This document shows positions 5,510 through 5,750 of a DNA stretch of 5,750 nt, piece by piece. A model generated the notes under the pieces. The model did not search any database and was not told the DNA's origin. It saw nothing but the letters and a program-made list of their open reading frames with translations. Positions within the stretch are counted from its first letter, which is position 1. Every line of letters starts with the position of its first letter. A program made the position numbers and the translations under genes. The stretch is from Syntrophobacterales bacterium (GTDB lineage Bacteria; Desulfobacterota; Syntrophia; Syntrophales; JAAYKM01), in assembly GCA_031285215.1 (NCBI GenBank), contig JAITWQ010000007.1, positions 1-5,750 on the forward strand. Direction: 5' to 3'.

Positions 5510-5532
5510 CGCGCCGATTTGTAATCGGTGCG
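5510..5532. repeat. REP-like hairpin, third copy
   Basis: CGCGCCGATT (5510-5519), TGT loop, AATCGGTGCG (5523-5532). It is identical to the copy at 5265-5287 and the identity continues for three more bases (CTG). It stands alone, about 245 bases from the tandem pair, so the element has been copied or has spread rather than simply slipped. Confidence 0.65.
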
Positions 5533-5643
5533 CTGTTATTTCCGCTGCCCATCGTTTCTGGTGAGGGGCGGATAGCCTGATGATAAAAAACTCTTGCATT
5601 TCTTTGCGGCGGTGGGTATTTTGAGAAGATCATTTGATTTATC

Positions 5644-5750
5644 ATGTTTTGTGAGGAGTTTTTAAGAAAAGTGGAGAAAGTAATTAATTTTTCGCAAAAA
5701 GTGAATAATGCCAGCATATTTGGCATGATTTTTGCACTTACTTACTTACT
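5644..5750 (+). CDS. Possible N-terminus of a gene running off the right edge (unsupported family)
   Basis: A frame opens at ATG 5644, with an alternative GTG at 5671 preceded by AGGAG (5654-5658) at a long 12-base spacing, and stays open to the window end. From the GTG it reads EKVINFSQKVNNASIFGMIF and then ALTYL, a polar start followed by a hydrophobic stretch that could begin a membrane segment. About 35 open codons are not significant alone, and the frame covers the sigma-54 promoter match. Either it is chance, or the promoter match is. I do not recognise the protein. Confidence 0.22.
   Translation, partial: MFCEEFLRKVEKVINFSQKVNNASIFGMIFALTYL
5721..5736 (+). promoter_or_regulatory. Sigma-54 (RpoN) -24/-12 promoter, reading right
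   Basis: TGGCATGATTTTTGCA fits the consensus TGGCACG-N4-TTGCA with one change (C to T). The invariant GG (5722-5723) and GC (5734-5735) are exactly ten bases apart, as the sigma-54 holoenzyme requires. Transcription would start near 5747 into a gene outside the window. An inverted repeat, ATGCCA-N7-TGGCAT (5708-5726), overlaps the -24 element and could be a repressor or activator site. A competing open frame spans the same bases. Confidence 0.5.
5736..5750. repeat. ACTT tetranucleotide repeat at window edge
   Basis: Three full ACTT units and a partial fourth run into the window end, directly after the -12 element of the promoter match. The total length is unknown because the sequence stops. 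Confidence 0.5.

Larger units (their letters stand above)
5145..5750. other. Gene-free repeat-rich intergenic region
   Basis: About 600 bases without a convincing complete gene on either strand. The left two thirds (to about 5535) are a mosaic of short GC-rich palindromes belonging to at least two families, listed separately. The right part, from about 5580, is AT-richer and looks like the upstream region of a gene beyond the window, with a sigma-54 promoter match near the edge. Open frames here run through the palindromes and have no family resemblance, so they are not called. Confidence 0.75.

Noticed and set aside
5211..5535. CRISPR array
   Set aside because: Only three hairpin repeats with irregular spacing (50 and about 245 bases), spacers that are themselves similar between units, and no cas genes.
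5313..5564. 83-codon plus-strand frame in the repeat region
   Set aside because: It runs through palindromic repeats, and its translation reflects repeat sequence with no family resemblance.
5324..5599. 91-codon minus-strand frame in the repeat region
   Set aside because: Same reason: it spans several palindromes and ends in low-information sequence; no signal of a real gene start.
5594..5622. Sigma-70 promoter TTGCAT-N17-TATTTT
   Set aside because: Spacing is right, but only three of six -35 bases and four of six -10 bases match; too weak to call.

Overview
The window carries five complete plus-strand protein genes, the last 38 codons of a sixth at the left edge, and about 600 bases of gene-free, repeat-rich DNA at the right edge. 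Balanced base composition, tight head-to-tail gene packing, a fused aminoglycoside-phosphotransferase-like/P-loop kinase, and a near-perfect sigma-54 promoter suggest a Gram-negative anaerobe of the deltaproteobacterial (Desulfobacterota, Syntrophales-like) kind. That placement is an inference from gene types remembered, not from any search.

Region 1 (1-3545) looks like one operon. A truncated gene of uncertain identity ends in an ATGA overlap with a divergent NAD-kinase-superfamily gene. A MerR-type regulator with a GyrI-like ligand domain follows, starting at GTG. Then comes a two-domain kinase of 526 residues. Gaps are -3, 16 and 25 bases. A seven-codon minicistron fills the gap between the NAD-kinase-like gene and the regulator, overlapping the stop of one and the start of the other. 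The set reads as nucleotide/small-molecule phosphorylation under a ligand-sensing regulator, but no substrate can be named from sequence.

Region 2 (3546-3721) is a short intergenic stretch. It has a copy of a dispersed 17-base motif, two 11-base direct repeats, and two strong hairpins sharing three bases just before the next gene. One hairpin may end the upstream transcript or affect translation of the downstream gene.

Region 3 (3722-5144) is a translationally coupled pair of exported proteins. The first is a predicted lipoprotein of the metallo-beta-lactamase fold closely resembling N-acyl-phosphatidylethanolamine phospholipase D and RomA-like proteins, with all seven zinc ligands present. 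The second is a small secreted DUF5329-like protein. Together they suggest a cell-envelope function.

Region 4 (5145-5750) has no convincing complete gene. It holds a mosaic of short palindromic repeats: three copies of a 23-base hairpin, two copies of a second palindrome family, a 9-bp perfect hairpin, and longer inverted repeats. At its right end lies a strong sigma-54 (-24/-12) promoter match reading rightwards out of the window. It overlaps a short open frame that could instead be the start of a downstream gene.
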